64,000 nucleotides of DNA from the NCBI GenBank assembly GCA_945881915.1, contig CAMCVW010000007.1, positions 54,322 through 118,321 on the forward strand, written 5' to 3'. Of this stretch, positions 1-9,194 are shown piece by piece (position 1 is the first letter of the stretch; every line of letters begins with the position of its first letter). Source of the stretch: Thermoflexus hugenholtzii JAD2 (GTDB lineage: Bacteria > Chloroflexota > Chloroflexia > Chloroflexales > Roseiflexaceae). The notes under the pieces are model-generated. The model saw only the letters and a program-made list of their open reading frames with translations. It was not told the DNA's origin and did not search any database. A program made the position numbers and the translations under genes.

Positions 1-824
1 CAAGTCCCATCGGGTGATAGACACGCGTCAGCTACCGACCAGCGCTCGTCGGGTATCACGGTCACCATTGGGAGCGCTTGGCTGATATCGATGTGTACGA
101 GCGCACTGCCGATAAAGTAATCGGTCGTTTCGGGATTGCTCTTGCAGATGGCATACAACGCCGCACCATCGGCACTCCATGTCGCCGCCGTATAGTCGCG
201 TTCGTCGTGTGTCACGCGCTGCAGCGATGGTGCGCCGAGCGCGACATCCAGGGTGTATATGTGCCCCCGTTTTCCATCGACATACTCGGTACCCGTACGG
301 AACGGCAACTCGCTGATGACGCGCGGATCGATGCGTTCTTTGGCAGACTGCACGGTGCGTGCAGCTGCTTGTTCCCGTTCAAACGCAGTCTTGGTAACGG
401 GTTTGGGGTCCTTCTCGGCGCGTACGTCCGCCGGTGCAAGGTCACTCACACAGACGATGCGTGTGCCGTCGGGACTCCATGCAAAATCGCTGATACCCGT
501 TGGGATGCTGACCAGCAGTGCAGCCTCACCACCGTCGCGGTCAATGATGTAGAGTTGCATGCCATCGCCGCCACGGCTCGACAAAAACGCAATCTGCCTG
601 CTGTCAGGGCTCCACCGCGGTGTACGGTCGACCGCTGTCCCCGCGCTGAAGCGTTTGTTGACGCCACTGTCAGTGCGCAGCCACAGCGTTCGTTTGGTAC
701 TATTGCAGTTTTCATCAGGAGTGGCGCGCACGTAGCAGAGCGAGCCCCCGTCTGGGCTCCAGGTAGGCTGTTCTATCGATTCGATTCGGAACACATCCGC
801 AGATGACCATGGCTGCTTCGTCAT
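1..824 (-). CDS. S9-family peptidase (prolyl oligopeptidase-like), N-terminal beta-propeller part, partial
   Basis: The reading frame opens with ATG at 824 and runs off the left edge after about 274 codons without a stop. The translation starts MTKQPWSSADVFRIESIEQP and carries repeated TolB/PD40-type blades: PTWSPDGGSLCYV, PRWSPDSRQIAFLS and FAWSPDGTRIVCVS. In S9 peptidases and in TolB such blades form a propeller. The length and a charged insertion (VRAEKDPKPVTKTAFEREQA) fit the dipeptidyl-aminopeptidase/acylaminoacyl-peptidase branch of S9, whose alpha/beta-hydrolase domain would lie outside the window. The catalytic Ser-Asp-His cannot be checked, so a stand-alone propeller protein is the alternative. 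A terminator of the neighbouring gene lies just upstream at 845-878. Confidence 0.75.
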   Translation of the reverse strand, partial: MTKQPWSSADVFRIESIEQPTWSPDGGSLCYVRATPDENCNSTKRTLWLRTDSGVNKRFSAGTAVDRTPRWSPDSRQIAFLSSRGGDGMQLYIIDRDGGEAALLVSIPTGISDFAWSPDGTRIVCVSDLAPADVRAEKDPKPVTKTAFEREQAAARTVQSAKERIDPRVISELPFRTGTEYVDGKRGHIYTLDVALGAPSLQRVTHDERDYTAATWSADGAALYAICKSNPETTDYFIGSALVHIDISQALPMVTVIPDERWSVADACLSPDGT

Positions 825-844
825 GTGTTTTTCCTTGTACTACG

Positions 845-878
845 AAAAAAAACACCGGGGCGTACGGCGACGCCCCGG
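845..878 (-). terminator. Rho-independent terminator after the 106-residue hypothetical gene
   Basis: A perfect 9-bp stem (CCGGGGCGT / ACGCCCCGG) with a 6-nt loop is followed, in the minus direction, by a run of seven to eight T. It lies just beyond the stop of the gene at 900-1220. Confidence 0.75.
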
Positions 879-899
879 CAGAACACCAAACAACCGGCG

Positions 900-1220
900 T
901 TAGGCCGGCACTGTACCTGCTGCCCAGGCTGCGCTATCATAGCGCTCAGCTTTGGCACGGATAGCCGGGAGTTGCTCATTGGCCACGACCCGCTCGCCAC
1001 GATAATGCTGAATGTCGTTGTGGATGTCGTAGCTATAGCGCTGGACAACCCAGTTACCCTGGGCTCCCTGGCGGAGCATATCGAAGTTCCATACCTGCGC
1101 GTAGGCATCGTAAGCAGCTTCGACAAGCCAAACAATGTCGCTCGCATGGAATACCGTCGATAAACGCCGCAACCCATCGGTGCGAGCAACTTCTTTTGAA
1201 CGTACTGGAATGGTAGACAT
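900..1220 (-). CDS. Hypothetical protein, 106 aa
   Basis: I do not recognise the family. The ATG at 1220 is chosen because AGGAG lies 8 nt upstream; a GTG at 1229 is in frame but overlaps that ribosome site. The product (MSTIPVRSKEVARTDGLRRL...) is soluble, has no signal peptide or membrane segment, and is rich in aromatic residues (WLVEAAYDAYAQVW, WVVQRYSYDIHND). The gene is a single unit with its own terminator at 845-878 and is divergent from the metallo-hydrolase at 1362. Coding is supported by the ribosome site, the terminator and the absence of a better frame. Confidence 0.6.
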   Translation of the reverse strand: MSTIPVRSKEVARTDGLRRLSTVFHASDIVWLVEAAYDAYAQVWNFDMLRQGAQGNWVVQRYSYDIHNDIQHYRGERVVANEQLPAIRAKAERYDSAAWAAGTVPA

Positions 1221-1361
1221 GTGACGCACTCCTGATTCGATGATGCGCGAATGTGCCTATTATACTCGCAAATTGTCTCTCCCCTCCATCGAATGACCAT
1301 CCCCCAGGGTCGCATAAGAATGTTTTATACTACACAGACTACCGTTACATGCGAGAACACT

Positions 1362-2132
1362 ATGCGCGTTACTCTCTTGGGCACTGGAACATCGACGGGA
1401 ATCCCCATGATCGGTTGTACCTGCCCCGTGTGTACATCAAGCGATTCTCGTGATTCCCGCCTGCGAACCGCTGCACTCATCGAATCTGCCAACGGCAACA
1501 TCCTCATCGACGCCGGTCCCGACATGCGCCAACAACTCCTCCGTGCAGGCGTCCGGTCATTGCATGCCGTCATCTTGACCCACGAACACCAAGACCACAT
1601 CGGCGGCATCGACGATCTCCGCCCGCTCAACTATCGGATGGACACCCCCATGCCGGTCTATGGGCATCGACGCACCATCGACGCCGTCAAAAAACGCTAT
1701 TACTATGCATTCGATAACAACAACGGCGGTTCATCACGACCCAATCTGACCCTGCACGAACTCACCGCCCGGCAACAATTGACGCTCGCTGGGGTGCCCA
1801 TTACTGTTTTGCCCATCACCCACGGCTCTCTCGATATCTTTGGGTATCGCATCGGCAACCTGGCCTACATCACAGATGCCAGCGCGATCAGCGCAGACGT
1901 TGTGCGTTCCCTCATCGGCGTCGATACTCTCATCATCAATGCGCTCCGTGACGACCCGCATCCGATGCATCTGTCGTTTGATCAAGCGCAAGAATACGTC
2001 GAGCGCATCGGTCCAAAGCGTGCATTTTATGTTCATCTGACCCACGATATCCTGCATGCAACCCTCATAAAACGCCTCCCGACGCACATCCGACCAGGCT
2101 TCGATGGGATGATGCTCGAGGTTCCGACATGA
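1362..2132 (+). CDS. MBL-fold metallo-hydrolase (PhnP-like)
   Basis: 256-residue metallo-beta-lactamase-fold hydrolase. The zinc motif HEHQDH lies at residues 74-79, and the start MRVTLLGTGTSTGIP followed by GCTCPVC (18-24) is typical of the PhnP / cyclic-phosphodiesterase-like branch. Members cleave phosphodiester bonds (PhnP acts on 5-phosphoribosyl 1,2-cyclic phosphate), but there is no phosphonate operon here, so the substrate is unknown. I start at the ATG at 1362, where the family begins, and not at in-frame codons up to 111 nt further upstream. The stop overlaps the next start by 4 nt (ATGA), so it is translationally coupled to the glycosyltransferase. Confidence 0.85.
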   Translation: MRVTLLGTGTSTGIPMIGCTCPVCTSSDSRDSRLRTAALIESANGNILIDAGPDMRQQLLRAGVRSLHAVILTHEHQDHIGGIDDLRPLNYRMDTPMPVYGHRRTIDAVKKRYYYAFDNNNGGSSRPNLTLHELTARQQLTLAGVPITVLPITHGSLDIFGYRIGNLAYITDASAISADVVRSLIGVDTLIINALRDDPHPMHLSFDQAQEYVERIGPKRAFYVHLTHDILHATLIKRLPTHIRPGFDGMMLEVPT

Positions 2133-3241
2133 CCATCGCCATCGATGCACGGCTCAATGCCTATCGCAACGGAGGCATCCCACAATATACCCAGCAACTC
2201 ATCAACGCCTGGTGTGGCGACGCGTCGTTTCCGCCCCTCCAGATTTTGCAGAGTCGGCGCCAAAAGGGTTGCCTCAGTGCAGTAGCATCAGCCCGTTTTG
2301 CAACCTTGTATACGCCACCGCATCACCATGCCGAAGCATACACGTTACCAGTCGAGATTGGCTTACGTCGGCCATCAGTGGTGCTGTTCCCAGACTTCAT
2401 TGCCCCGACGTTGCGCACATTCCCTGCCGTCGTGACAATCCATGATCTGGCCTTCCTGCACTTCGACGATCTCCTCGACGATGCTGCGCGCGCATTCTAC
2501 AGCCGCATCAACACAAGTAGCACGCATGCCGACGCAATCATTGCGGTTTCTAACTCCACCAAAACCGATATCGTCAACCTACTCGGCATCGACCCTACCC
2601 GCATTCACGTCATCAGCGAAGCCGCGGCGCCATTTGCACGGCCGGCCACCCGCATCGAACCACTACGCACCGTCAACGGTACAGCACTGCAAGCGGGCAC
2701 ATTCTTGTTGTTTGTGAGCACCATCGAACCACGCAAAAATCTGCCGATGTTGCTCGCGGCGCTGCGTATCTGCCGTGATCGCTTCCCCGACCGCAAGTAT
2801 CAGCTCGTCGCCGCTGGTGCCCGCGGCTGGCGTGACGCACCCATCATCGCCAAAATCAGCGACCTGCACCTCGGCGACGCCGTCACCTTGACCGGTGCGG
2901 TTTCAGAACCAGACCTGCACTGGCTCTACACCCACTGCCGCCTCTATGCCAACCCGTCACGCTACGAGGGTTTTGGGCTGCCGCTCCTCGAGGCACTCGC
3001 TTGCGCTGCACCGGCGTTGGCGAGTGATTCATCGAGCCTGCCCGAAGTGGGCGGCAACGCGGCGCAATACCTCCCCGTCGACGATCCAGGTGCATGGGCC
3101 GATGCCATCGATGCCCTGTGGGTCGACGACGACACGCGTGCAGCACTCGCCCGTCTCGGTCCAATCCAAGCACAGCGTTTTTCGTGGCATGATACAGCCA
3201 TGCAGACACGTCAATTACTCGAATCCGTCGCACGACAGTGA
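2129..3241 (+). CDS. Glycosyltransferase family 4 (GT-B fold)
   Basis: 370 residues. The N-terminal domain starts MTIAIDARLNAYRNGGIPQY, the usual donor/acceptor loop of GT4 retaining transferases. The C-terminal nucleotide-sugar domain has LFVSTIEPRKN and the EX7E signature YEGFGLPLLEAL (E280 and E288). It should transfer a sugar from a nucleotide or lipid donor in the cytosol, for example in cell-surface polysaccharide or glycolipid synthesis; donor and acceptor cannot be read from the sequence. The start overlaps the upstream metallo-hydrolase by 4 nt. A rhodanese gene follows after 20 nt, so the three may be one operon. Confidence 0.88.
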   Translation: MTIAIDARLNAYRNGGIPQYTQQLINAWCGDASFPPLQILQSRRQKGCLSAVASARFATLYTPPHHHAEAYTLPVEIGLRRPSVVLFPDFIAPTLRTFPAVVTIHDLAFLHFDDLLDDAARAFYSRINTSSTHADAIIAVSNSTKTDIVNLLGIDPTRIHVISEAAAPFARPATRIEPLRTVNGTALQAGTFLLFVSTIEPRKNLPMLLAALRICRDRFPDRKYQLVAAGARGWRDAPIIAKISDLHLGDAVTLTGAVSEPDLHWLYTHCRLYANPSRYEGFGLPLLEALACAAPALASDSSSLPEVGGNAAQYLPVDDPGAWADAIDALWVDDDTRAALARLGPIQAQRFSWHDTAMQTRQLLESVARQ

Positions 3242-3261
3242 TTTTTTGAGGAGGAGCAGAC

Positions 3262-4113
3262 ATGTCTCATATTCCCAGCCTTGTGGATGTCGCGTGGCTG
3301 AATGCCAATCTCGCCAATCCCAACATCCTGGTGGTCGATACGCGCTGGTATCTGATGAACCCGCCTCAGGGCGACCTCGAGTACGCCGACACACACATCA
3401 AAGGCGCGATCTACCTGTCGATTGACCGGGATTTGTCGGCTCCGCCCTTCGAAGGTCCTGGCCGCCACCCATTACCGCCTCCCGCACGCGTCATCGAAAC
3501 GCTCAGCAACGCGGGAATCGATTCCTCCGTGCACGTCGTCGTCTACGACAGCGCCGGTGGATCCATCGCCACACGATTGTGGTGGTTGCTGCGTTACTAC
3601 GGGCATACTGCGGTGTCTATCCTCGACGGTGGCTGGCAAGCCTGGCAGGCAGCCGGCGGTGCGACCTCTGCTGGCATCGAACAACGTGCCGCCCGCACGT
3701 TCGTCGGGAGTCCCGATCCTGACCAACTCGTCGATGCCGACACAGTCGAAGAGGCCCGCAACAGGGACGATCTGGTATTGCTCGATGCCCGCGCACACGA
3801 ACGCTACACCGGCGCCGTCGAACCATTTGGACCACGCGCCGGTCACATCCCCGGTGCGGTCTCGATGCCGTTTGCCGGCAATTTGACTGACGCAGGGACA
3901 TTCAAATCCGTCGCAGCACTGACCGAACGCTACGCAACGGTCGGCATCCCAACAGCCACCCACATCATCTGCTATTGTGGCTCGGGTGTAACCGCCACGC
4001 ACGACATCTTTGCGCTCCACCTCATCGGTCGCCACGCTCGTCTCTATCAAGGTTCATGGAGTGATTGGAGCAGCGCCGAGCACCGCCCCATTCACACCGG
4101 CGACCAACCATAA
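3262..4113 (+). CDS. sseA: Sulfurtransferase with two rhodanese domains (thiosulfate / 3-mercaptopyruvate type)
   Basis: 283 residues with two tandem rhodanese domains. The inactive N-terminal domain runs from about 8 to 130 (VVDTRWYL, YDSAGGSIATRLWWLLRYYGH, VSILDGGWQAW). The catalytic domain runs from about 160 to 280 (LLDARAHERYTG, GHIPGAVSMPF). The active-site loop CGSGVTA puts the persulfide-forming cysteine at residue 239. CGSGV-type loops are usual for 3-mercaptopyruvate sulfurtransferases and CRxGx[R/T] for thiosulfate ones, so MST activity is favoured; this is inference from family knowledge. A strong ribosome site (GAGGAGGAG) precedes the ATG. Confidence 0.85.
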   Translation: MSHIPSLVDVAWLNANLANPNILVVDTRWYLMNPPQGDLEYADTHIKGAIYLSIDRDLSAPPFEGPGRHPLPPPARVIETLSNAGIDSSVHVVVYDSAGGSIATRLWWLLRYYGHTAVSILDGGWQAWQAAGGATSAGIEQRAARTFVGSPDPDQLVDADTVEEARNRDDLVLLDARAHERYTGAVEPFGPRAGHIPGAVSMPFAGNLTDAGTFKSVAALTERYATVGIPTATHIICYCGSGVTATHDIFALHLIGRHARLYQGSWSDWSSAEHRPIHTGDQP

Positions 4114-4136
4114 TCACACGCCGAAAGAGTACCTTC

Positions 4137-4928
4137 ATGGATCTGCTGCGGATTGTGTTGGGATTGTTGATGAGCGCCAGTATTGGCGCACTGGCCTACA
4201 AACGCGGCTCACTGTCTGCGAGCGGATGGCTCGGTGCCATCATCACCGGCACGGCGACCTTTGGCTTCGGTGGCTGGGCCCACGGGGTCACATTGGTCTT
4301 CTTCTTTGTCAGTTCGACGCTCTGGTCGCGCCTCAAAAAAAACCAGAAGGCCAAACTCGAGCAGACCGTATTCGAAAAAGGCACGCGGCGTGATATCTGG
4401 CAAGCCCTTGCCAACGGTGGCCTGGGTGCGCTCATCTGCTACGCGATTCCCATCTGGCCCGAACACCTGCAAACCTTCAATGTGCTCTTTGCGGCCACTA
4501 TGGCGACGGTCGCCGCCGATACATGGGCGACCGAACTCGGCGTGTTGTTTGGCGGCACACCGCGCGCGATAACGACCCTCAAGCCCGCACCCAAAGGCAC
4601 CTCAGGCGCGGTCAGCGCCTACGGTACACTCGCAGCTCTCGCAGCCGCAGTTTCGGTGGCGCTTGTGTTCGGGGTTGTCAACGCCTCCCTCAGCTGGCAA
4701 TTTGTCCTGCTCATAAGCCTCGCCGGGCTCGTCGGCTGCCTGTTCGACAGTCTTCTGGGCGCTACGGTGCAGCGCATGTACCACGGCAGCGAAGGCTTGA
4801 CCGAACGCCCCCACAGCCCCGACGGCACGCCCTACCCACTCATCCGCGGCTGGCGTTGGCTGAATAACGACATGGTCAACTTCATCAGCTCACTCGCCGG
4901 CGCACTTCTCGCCTGGCTGTTTGTCTAG
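4137..4928 (+). CDS. DUF92 / TIGR00297 family integral membrane protein
   Basis: 263 residues with about six or seven hydrophobic segments. The family landmarks are FGFGGWAHGVTLVFFFVSST, TMATVAADTWATELGVLF, LKPAPKGTSGAVSAYGTLAA and GLVGCLFDSLLGATVQ, ending in the conserved NNDMVNFISS. Plant and cyanobacterial VTE6, a phytyl-phosphate kinase, belongs to this family, so a CTP-dependent isoprenyl-phosphate kinase role is possible but not shown here. The ATG at 4137 is chosen because GAAAGAG lies just upstream and an earlier in-frame start would run back into the rhodanese gene. It is probably the last gene of the 1362-4928 operon. Confidence 0.85.
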   Translation: MDLLRIVLGLLMSASIGALAYKRGSLSASGWLGAIITGTATFGFGGWAHGVTLVFFFVSSTLWSRLKKNQKAKLEQTVFEKGTRRDIWQALANGGLGALICYAIPIWPEHLQTFNVLFAATMATVAADTWATELGVLFGGTPRAITTLKPAPKGTSGAVSAYGTLAALAAAVSVALVFGVVNASLSWQFVLLISLAGLVGCLFDSLLGATVQRMYHGSEGLTERPHSPDGTPYPLIRGWRWLNNDMVNFISSLAGALLAWLFV

Positions 4929-4973
4929 TCCACGACTGCCAGATGTCTGCCACGACGGAACGCTGTTTTATGC

Positions 4974-5032
4974 AAAAAAACCCGCCCCACGGCGCATACC
5001 GAGGAATATTCCTCCTGAAATGCCGTGGGGCG
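4974..5032 (-). terminator. Terminator of the sigA-HD-scpA operon
   Basis: An 11-bp stem (CGCCCCACGGC / GCCGTGGGGCG) encloses a second small palindrome (GAGGAATATTCCTC). In the minus direction it is followed by a run of seven T. It lies 75 nt past the scpA stop. There is no T-run on the plus side, so it serves the minus-strand operon. Confidence 0.75.
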
Positions 5033-5106
5033 TTAGGCGCTATTGCACCTGCGTGACGCAGGCCACTGCCTGTATCGCACTCTGCAGTCGCAGTGACCGG
5101 TGCGCG

Positions 5107-5862
5107 TCAATCTTCGATGGTCAGCACGGCAGGTATGTCATCTGCTTGTTCAATCGTAATCGGTCCGAAGATTTCATCCTGATGGGCCACGATGACGCGC
5201 CGTTTTATCATTTCGAGCACTGCCCACAGCGACACGACCACATCGACGCGCGTGGGCTGGGTACGCGGCAAAAGTTCCAAAAAGCTGAATCGTGGCATCC
5301 GCAGAAAACGTTCGCGAATCGATGTCACCACGTCCCCCACCGTCAGCACCTTCGCCGCCGGCAACGGAATGGTCGGGGCCGGAACATCCACCAGCTTCAT
5401 GCGCATCTGCCAGACGCCCAAGAGGTCAGCCAGCGTCATCCGCAATGGCATACTGGCAACTGACGTATTGGGGAGCGTGGGTGCCTTGGCGAAGTGTTGC
5501 AAGCCCATCTGGTCGCGCACGCGTAATTGGATTGCGGCCTCCTTAAACTGCTGATATTCACGCAGTTGCCGCACGAGGTCAACGCTCTCGTCTGGTTCGA
5601 CGGTTGTACTCGGTGGTTGCGGCAAAATTGCCCGCGACTTCATCACCAACAAGCGCGAGGCGACCAACACAAACGAAGACATTTGACCCGCGTTCCGGTC
5701 CGTCATCGCCCGCACATAGCGCAGGTATTGGTCCGCCACCTGCGCCAACGCAATCGTCGTGATATCGAGCTCGGCACGCTCAATCAAGTGGAGCAGTAAA
5801 TCGAGTGGTCCCTCGAATTGGTCGAGACGAATCGTGTAGATGTTTTGGGCGTCGATTAACAT
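5107..5862 (-). CDS. scpA: Segregation and condensation protein A
   Basis: 251 residues. ScpA is the kleisin that bridges the heads of the SMC dimer and, with ScpB, compacts and segregates the nucleoid. The N-terminal helical region FEGPLDLLLHLIERAELDI is diagnostic, followed by the second conserved block FVLVASRLLVMKSRAILP. The C-terminal winged-helix region (FLELLPRTQPTRVDVVVSLWAVLEMIKR) binds the SMC head. The gene overlaps the upstream HD protein by 7 nt and ends the sigA operon. Its usual partner scpB is not in the window. Confidence 0.93.
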   Translation of the reverse strand: MLIDAQNIYTIRLDQFEGPLDLLLHLIERAELDITTIALAQVADQYLRYVRAMTDRNAGQMSSFVLVASRLLVMKSRAILPQPPSTTVEPDESVDLVRQLREYQQFKEAAIQLRVRDQMGLQHFAKAPTLPNTSVASMPLRMTLADLLGVWQMRMKLVDVPAPTIPLPAAKVLTVGDVVTSIRERFLRMPRFSFLELLPRTQPTRVDVVVSLWAVLEMIKRRVIVAHQDEIFGPITIEQADDIPAVLTIED

Positions 5863-6359
5863 TGGTCATCCGCCTGCCGAAAAAGCAACAAATCAGGATT
5901 TTCTTCTCCCGCTGCCAGACGTTCTAGCCAGGTCACCACCGTAGGCCGCGCGCCACCGTTCAGCGCCATAGCGACACTGCGCTGCTCGTGAGCAATACTC
6001 CGTCTGAGTGGTTCGCACGAGCGCGCCAGCCAGCTCTGGAGTGTGGGGAACGGCCGTGACAGCACGCCAATTCCATACCACCAAATCCCCAACGGTCTGC
6101 CATCATCGCGGAGTTTCCCAATATCGTGGAGCAATACCATGGCGAGCAGCGCATGGTCGGTCACACCCAGTCGCCCCAGCAACAACGCCACATCCATGGT
6201 GTGCCGTTGATCATACGAGGGCATAGCAAGGTAGAGTCGCTGTTCTGCAGGGCTCAAAATCTGCGCAGCAAAGACACGCTCCTGGGCATCAAGACGCCCC
6301 GTCAGCGCACGCCACAGCTGCCACACACGATAGCGCACTCGAGTCATCCGCGACATCAT
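5856..6359 (-). CDS. HD-domain protein, 167 aa
   Basis: Small HD-type metal-dependent phosphohydrolase domain: a histidine in YDQRHTMDVALLL, then the doublet in LLHDIGKLRDDGRP, then IAHEQRS downstream. HD proteins cleave phosphate esters of nucleotides or act as signalling phosphodiesterases; the substrate is unknown here. The ATG pair at 6359/6356 is chosen because AGAGGA lies 8 nt upstream and longer starts would run into sigA. It lies between sigA and scpA, and the 7-nt overlap with scpA makes coupled translation likely. Short HD proteins like this often sit next to scpA in Chloroflexota, which is recollection and not something I could check. Confidence 0.75.
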   Translation of the reverse strand: MMSRMTRVRYRVWQLWRALTGRLDAQERVFAAQILSPAEQRLYLAMPSYDQRHTMDVALLLGRLGVTDHALLAMVLLHDIGKLRDDGRPLGIWWYGIGVLSRPFPTLQSWLARSCEPLRRSIAHEQRSVAMALNGGARPTVVTWLERLAAGEENPDLLLFRQADDQC

Positions 6360-6381
6360 CGCTATCGTCCTCTGTCGACCA

Positions 6382-8022
6382 TCATTCGAGGAAGCCGCGC
6401 AGTTTTTTGCCACGGTGTGGATGACGCAACTTGCGCAGGGCCACTGCTTCGATCTGTCGAATCCGTTCACGCGTGATGCCGAACTTGTCTCCGACTTCTT
6501 CGAGCGTGCGATACTGCCCATCGCTCAACCCGTAACGCAGCTGGATGATGAGCCGTTCGCGCTCGGGCAGGCTCATCAGTACTTCCTCGAGTTCGCGGCG
6601 CAGCATCAAGCTTGTGGCTGCTTCCGCGGGTCCTGCGATACGTTCGTCTTCGATGAAGTCACCCATGCGGCCTTCGCCCTCTTGGCCAACCGGCATTTCG
6701 AGGGACATGGGTTGCAACGATGCTTCGAGGGTCCGGCGCACCTTGGCAGGCGTGAGTTCCATCACCTCGGCTATTTCTTCGGGGGTTGGTTCACGTTGGA
6801 GGGTCTGTTGCAACTTATGTGCGGTACGTTTCACCTGGCTAATCGCTTCGCCCATGTGGACCGGCAGCCGAATCGTGCGGCTCTGGTCAGCAATGGAACG
6901 TGTAATCGCTTGACGAATCCACCATGTTGCGTAGGTAGAAAACTTGTTTCCCTTGGTGTAATCAAATTTTTCGACGGCCTTCATCAGGCCGATGTTGCCT
7001 TCTTGGACCAAATCCATCATGGTGAGGCCGTACGAGGTGTATTTTTTGGCGATCGACACGACCAACCGAAGATTCGCCTGAATCAAATCTTGCCGTGCCA
7101 ATTCCGAATCGGCGACCACACGATCCAATGGTGTGCGCCGTACCAAACTCTCGTCAGTACCTTCGATGCGCTCGAGATACAACGTCACCACGCGTTCGAC
7201 AACGTCATCCCACAATCGATTGTGACGCAATAAATCAGACGGTGCTGGGTGCGTTCCGATATAGAAGCAGGCAATCTCGGCCACACACCGGTCGACGTCG
7301 GTCTCGATGAGATGGCGCAGTTCTGCACCCACCAACCCAGACAACAACCGCCAGGTGTCACGTTCATTGCTTTTGTAGGAACGCAACAAACGCTGATTTT
7401 TGATGGTCTCATATGCACGTCCAAGGAGCGGGTGCGCTATCGTCAACCATTCCAGCACGACCGGCTCGGCACTCCGCCGGCGTTGGCCAAGGTCATCTGC
7501 CACGTCTGCTTCACGGCGGACGTCTTCGTGCAACAGTGCCCGCAAAAACGTCGCGGCCTCCTGTACATCCCAACCGTCAGTCGCTGTGCCACCCAACAGG
7601 TGGTCGTAGCGGTGCTCTTGCTCGCGTGATGGTTCGCACAGTGTATATATCCAGCCGTGCAATGTAACCGCCATCTGGACGACGACACGTGCACGGCTGT
7701 AGCTGACGGGTAACACTAGTCGTTGGGAACGGACCCGCACTGCTTTTCCGCCCATTTCGATACGGTGTGCGAGCATGACTTCATCGGCAGCACGGAGCAG
7801 TCGCACCTTGCCGATTTCTTGCAGGTACATGCGCACGGGATCATCAAGTGATATATCAGCGAGTTGGGTTACGACGATTTCTTCGTCTTCGACGACTTCT
7901 TCGCCGTCGATGGGAACCATGCTGCTGTCGATTTCGAGTGGGTGTGCATCTGGGATGAGTGCGTTGGCGATACTAAGATCACCGGAGTCACCTACATAGT
8001 CAGCACCTTGCATGGTGGTCAT
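6382..8022 (-). CDS. sigA: Primary RNA polymerase sigma factor (group 1, RpoD/SigA)
   Basis: 546 residues. Region 1.2 is [16 protein letters not shown] (about 60-75). A non-conserved insert of roughly 190 residues follows, then region 2 ([47 protein letters not shown]). Region 3 is [18 protein letters not shown]. Region 4 ends with the helix-turn-helix [20 protein letters not shown]. Regions 2.4 and 4.2 read the -10 and -35 boxes, and the promoters seen in this window match that consensus. A second in-frame ATG lies 9 nt downstream of the chosen one. The gene heads the sigA-HD-scpA operon. Confidence 0.96.
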   Translation of the reverse strand: MTTMQGADYVGDSGDLSIANALIPDAHPLEIDSSMVPIDGEEVVEDEEIVVTQLADISLDDPVRMYLQEIGKVRLLRAADEVMLAHRIEMGGKAVRVRSQRLVLPVSYSRARVVVQMAVTLHGWIYTLCEPSREQEHRYDHLLGGTATDGWDVQEAATFLRALLHEDVRREADVADDLGQRRRSAEPVVLEWLTIAHPLLGRAYETIKNQRLLRSYKSNERDTWRLLSGLVGAELRHLIETDVDRCVAEIACFYIGTHPAPSDLLRHNRLWDDVVERVVTLYLERIEGTDESLVRRTPLDRVVADSELARQDLIQANLRLVVSIAKKYTSYGLTMMDLVQEGNIGLMKAVEKFDYTKGNKFSTYATWWIRQAITRSIADQSRTIRLPVHMGEAISQVKRTAHKLQQTLQREPTPEEIAEVMELTPAKVRRTLEASLQPMSLEMPVGQEGEGRMGDFIEDERIAGPAEAATSLMLRRELEEVLMSLPERERLIIQLRYGLSDGQYRTLEEVGDKFGITRERIRQIEAVALRKLRHPHRGKKLRGFLE

Positions 8023-8278
8023 CCTTGGTACTTCTACCCGCTACACATCAACAATGGTAGGTACATTCCTCGATCGAGGTCGATCGGGTGTGAGGGGCAT
8101 ATGGCGTCTCGATGAGACACAGCCCTGCTGGCAGCGCATCCCTGCGTGATGGAACAAAGTGATTACTACAAGGCGCGGTGTCTCGACAAAATATCTGCGA
8201 AGACCACGCATTACCTCTGGTACTATAGCATCAGCAGTAGCTCAACGTCAATATGCAGCACGAGAGGACCCTGGCAAT
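8023..8278. other. Divergent intergenic region between sigA and pyrF
   Basis: 256 nt that must hold the promoters for sigA (leftward) and pyrF (rightward). A weak candidate for pyrF is TATAGC at about 8225 in a TTACCT...TATAGC context. A short palindromic stretch (CCTCGATCGAGGTCGATC) lies at about 8071-8088. I see no gene or riboswitch here. Confidence 0.4.
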
Positions 8279-9094
8279 ATGGCTTCATTCGGTACCCGTT
8301 TGGCAGAAGCAATCGACACCAAAAACAGCCTCCTCTGCGTGGGACTCGACCCAGATATGCAGCGCATTCCTGCGCACCTACGAGACCATCCCGATGCGGT
8401 GTATCGGTTTTGTCACGACATCGTCGCCGCAACGCACGACCTCGCCGCCAGCTTCAAACCTAACATCGCGTTCTTCGAAGCCCTCGGCGCGGGTGGGGTC
8501 GAGGTGCTGGCCCGTGTCATGGCATTGTCACCCAGCACGCTGTGGATACTCGACGCCAAACGCGGCGACATCGGCAATACCGCTGCAGCCTATGCCAGTG
8601 CCGCGTTTGATTACCTCAACGCAGACGCAATTACACTCAACCCCTACCTGGGCGGCGATAGCCTCGAACCATTCCTCACGCATCCAGATCGCGGGTCGTT
8701 CTTGCTGTGTCGTACATCAAATCCAGGCAGCACTGAAGTACAAGAACTCGTGCTCGCCGACGGCAGACCGCTCTATCTGGCGGTCGCCCAACTCGCCCAA
8801 CAGCAGTGGAATGGCAACGATAACGTCGGTCTCGTCGTCGGCGCTACCCAACCGGCAGCCCTCGCAACGGTACGTGCCCACTGCCCAGATTTGCCCATCC
8901 TGCTGCCCGGGGTCGGTGCCCAAGGCGGTGATTTGCAGACTGCCGTCACAGCCGGTATCGACCGCAACGGTCGCGGTCTGCTCGTGAACGTGTCGCGCAG
9001 TGTCCTCTATGCAGCGTCCGATCGGACGTTTGCGCACGCTGCCCGTACCGAGGCACTGCGCATGCGCGATGCCATCAACGCAGCCCGCCCATAA
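8279..9094 (+). CDS. pyrF: Orotidine 5'-phosphate decarboxylase, type 2
   Basis: 271 residues; the last step of UMP synthesis, OMP to UMP plus CO2. The (beta/alpha)8 start LLCVGLDPDMQRIP and the catalytic loop DAKRGDIGN (K94 between D92 and D97) are clear. The C-terminal phosphate-binding stretch LLPGVGAQGGDLQTA is typical of the longer type 2 enzymes. The ATG at 8279 follows GAGAGG by about 8 nt; an in-frame ATG at 8159 would add 40 residues unlike any PyrF. No other pyrimidine gene is near. Confidence 0.93.
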   Translation: MASFGTRLAEAIDTKNSLLCVGLDPDMQRIPAHLRDHPDAVYRFCHDIVAATHDLAASFKPNIAFFEALGAGGVEVLARVMALSPSTLWILDAKRGDIGNTAAAYASAAFDYLNADAITLNPYLGGDSLEPFLTHPDRGSFLLCRTSNPGSTEVQELVLADGRPLYLAVAQLAQQQWNGNDNVGLVVGATQPAALATVRAHCPDLPILLPGVGAQGGDLQTAVTAGIDRNGRGLLVNVSRSVLYAASDRTFAHAARTEALRMRDAINAARP

Positions 9095-9129
9095 ACGACC
9101 GTACGACACGTGCTCCGAATCAATCCAAA

Positions 9130-9152
9130 GGGGACGCATGTTATGCGTCCCC
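9130..9152. terminator. Hairpin between convergent pyrF and the peptide-binding protein
   Basis: A perfect 10-bp stem (GGGGACGCAT / ATGCGTCCCC) with a 3-nt loop lies between two convergent genes. The T-run is weak on the plus side and short (TTT) on the minus side, so it may act on both strands at modest efficiency. Confidence 0.55.
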
Positions 9153-9194
9153 TGTCGTCATGCTATTGGTCCGACATCCACACCACTGCACCAT

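Noticed and set aside
78..806. Plus-strand open frame opposite the S9-type peptidase
   Set aside because: The minus-strand frame has clear propeller repeats and a ribosome-compatible start; the plus frame is Arg/Cys-rich shadow sequence.
6415..7233. Long plus-strand open frame opposite sigA
   Set aside because: It is antisense to the highly conserved sigma regions 2-4 and has no homology-like features.
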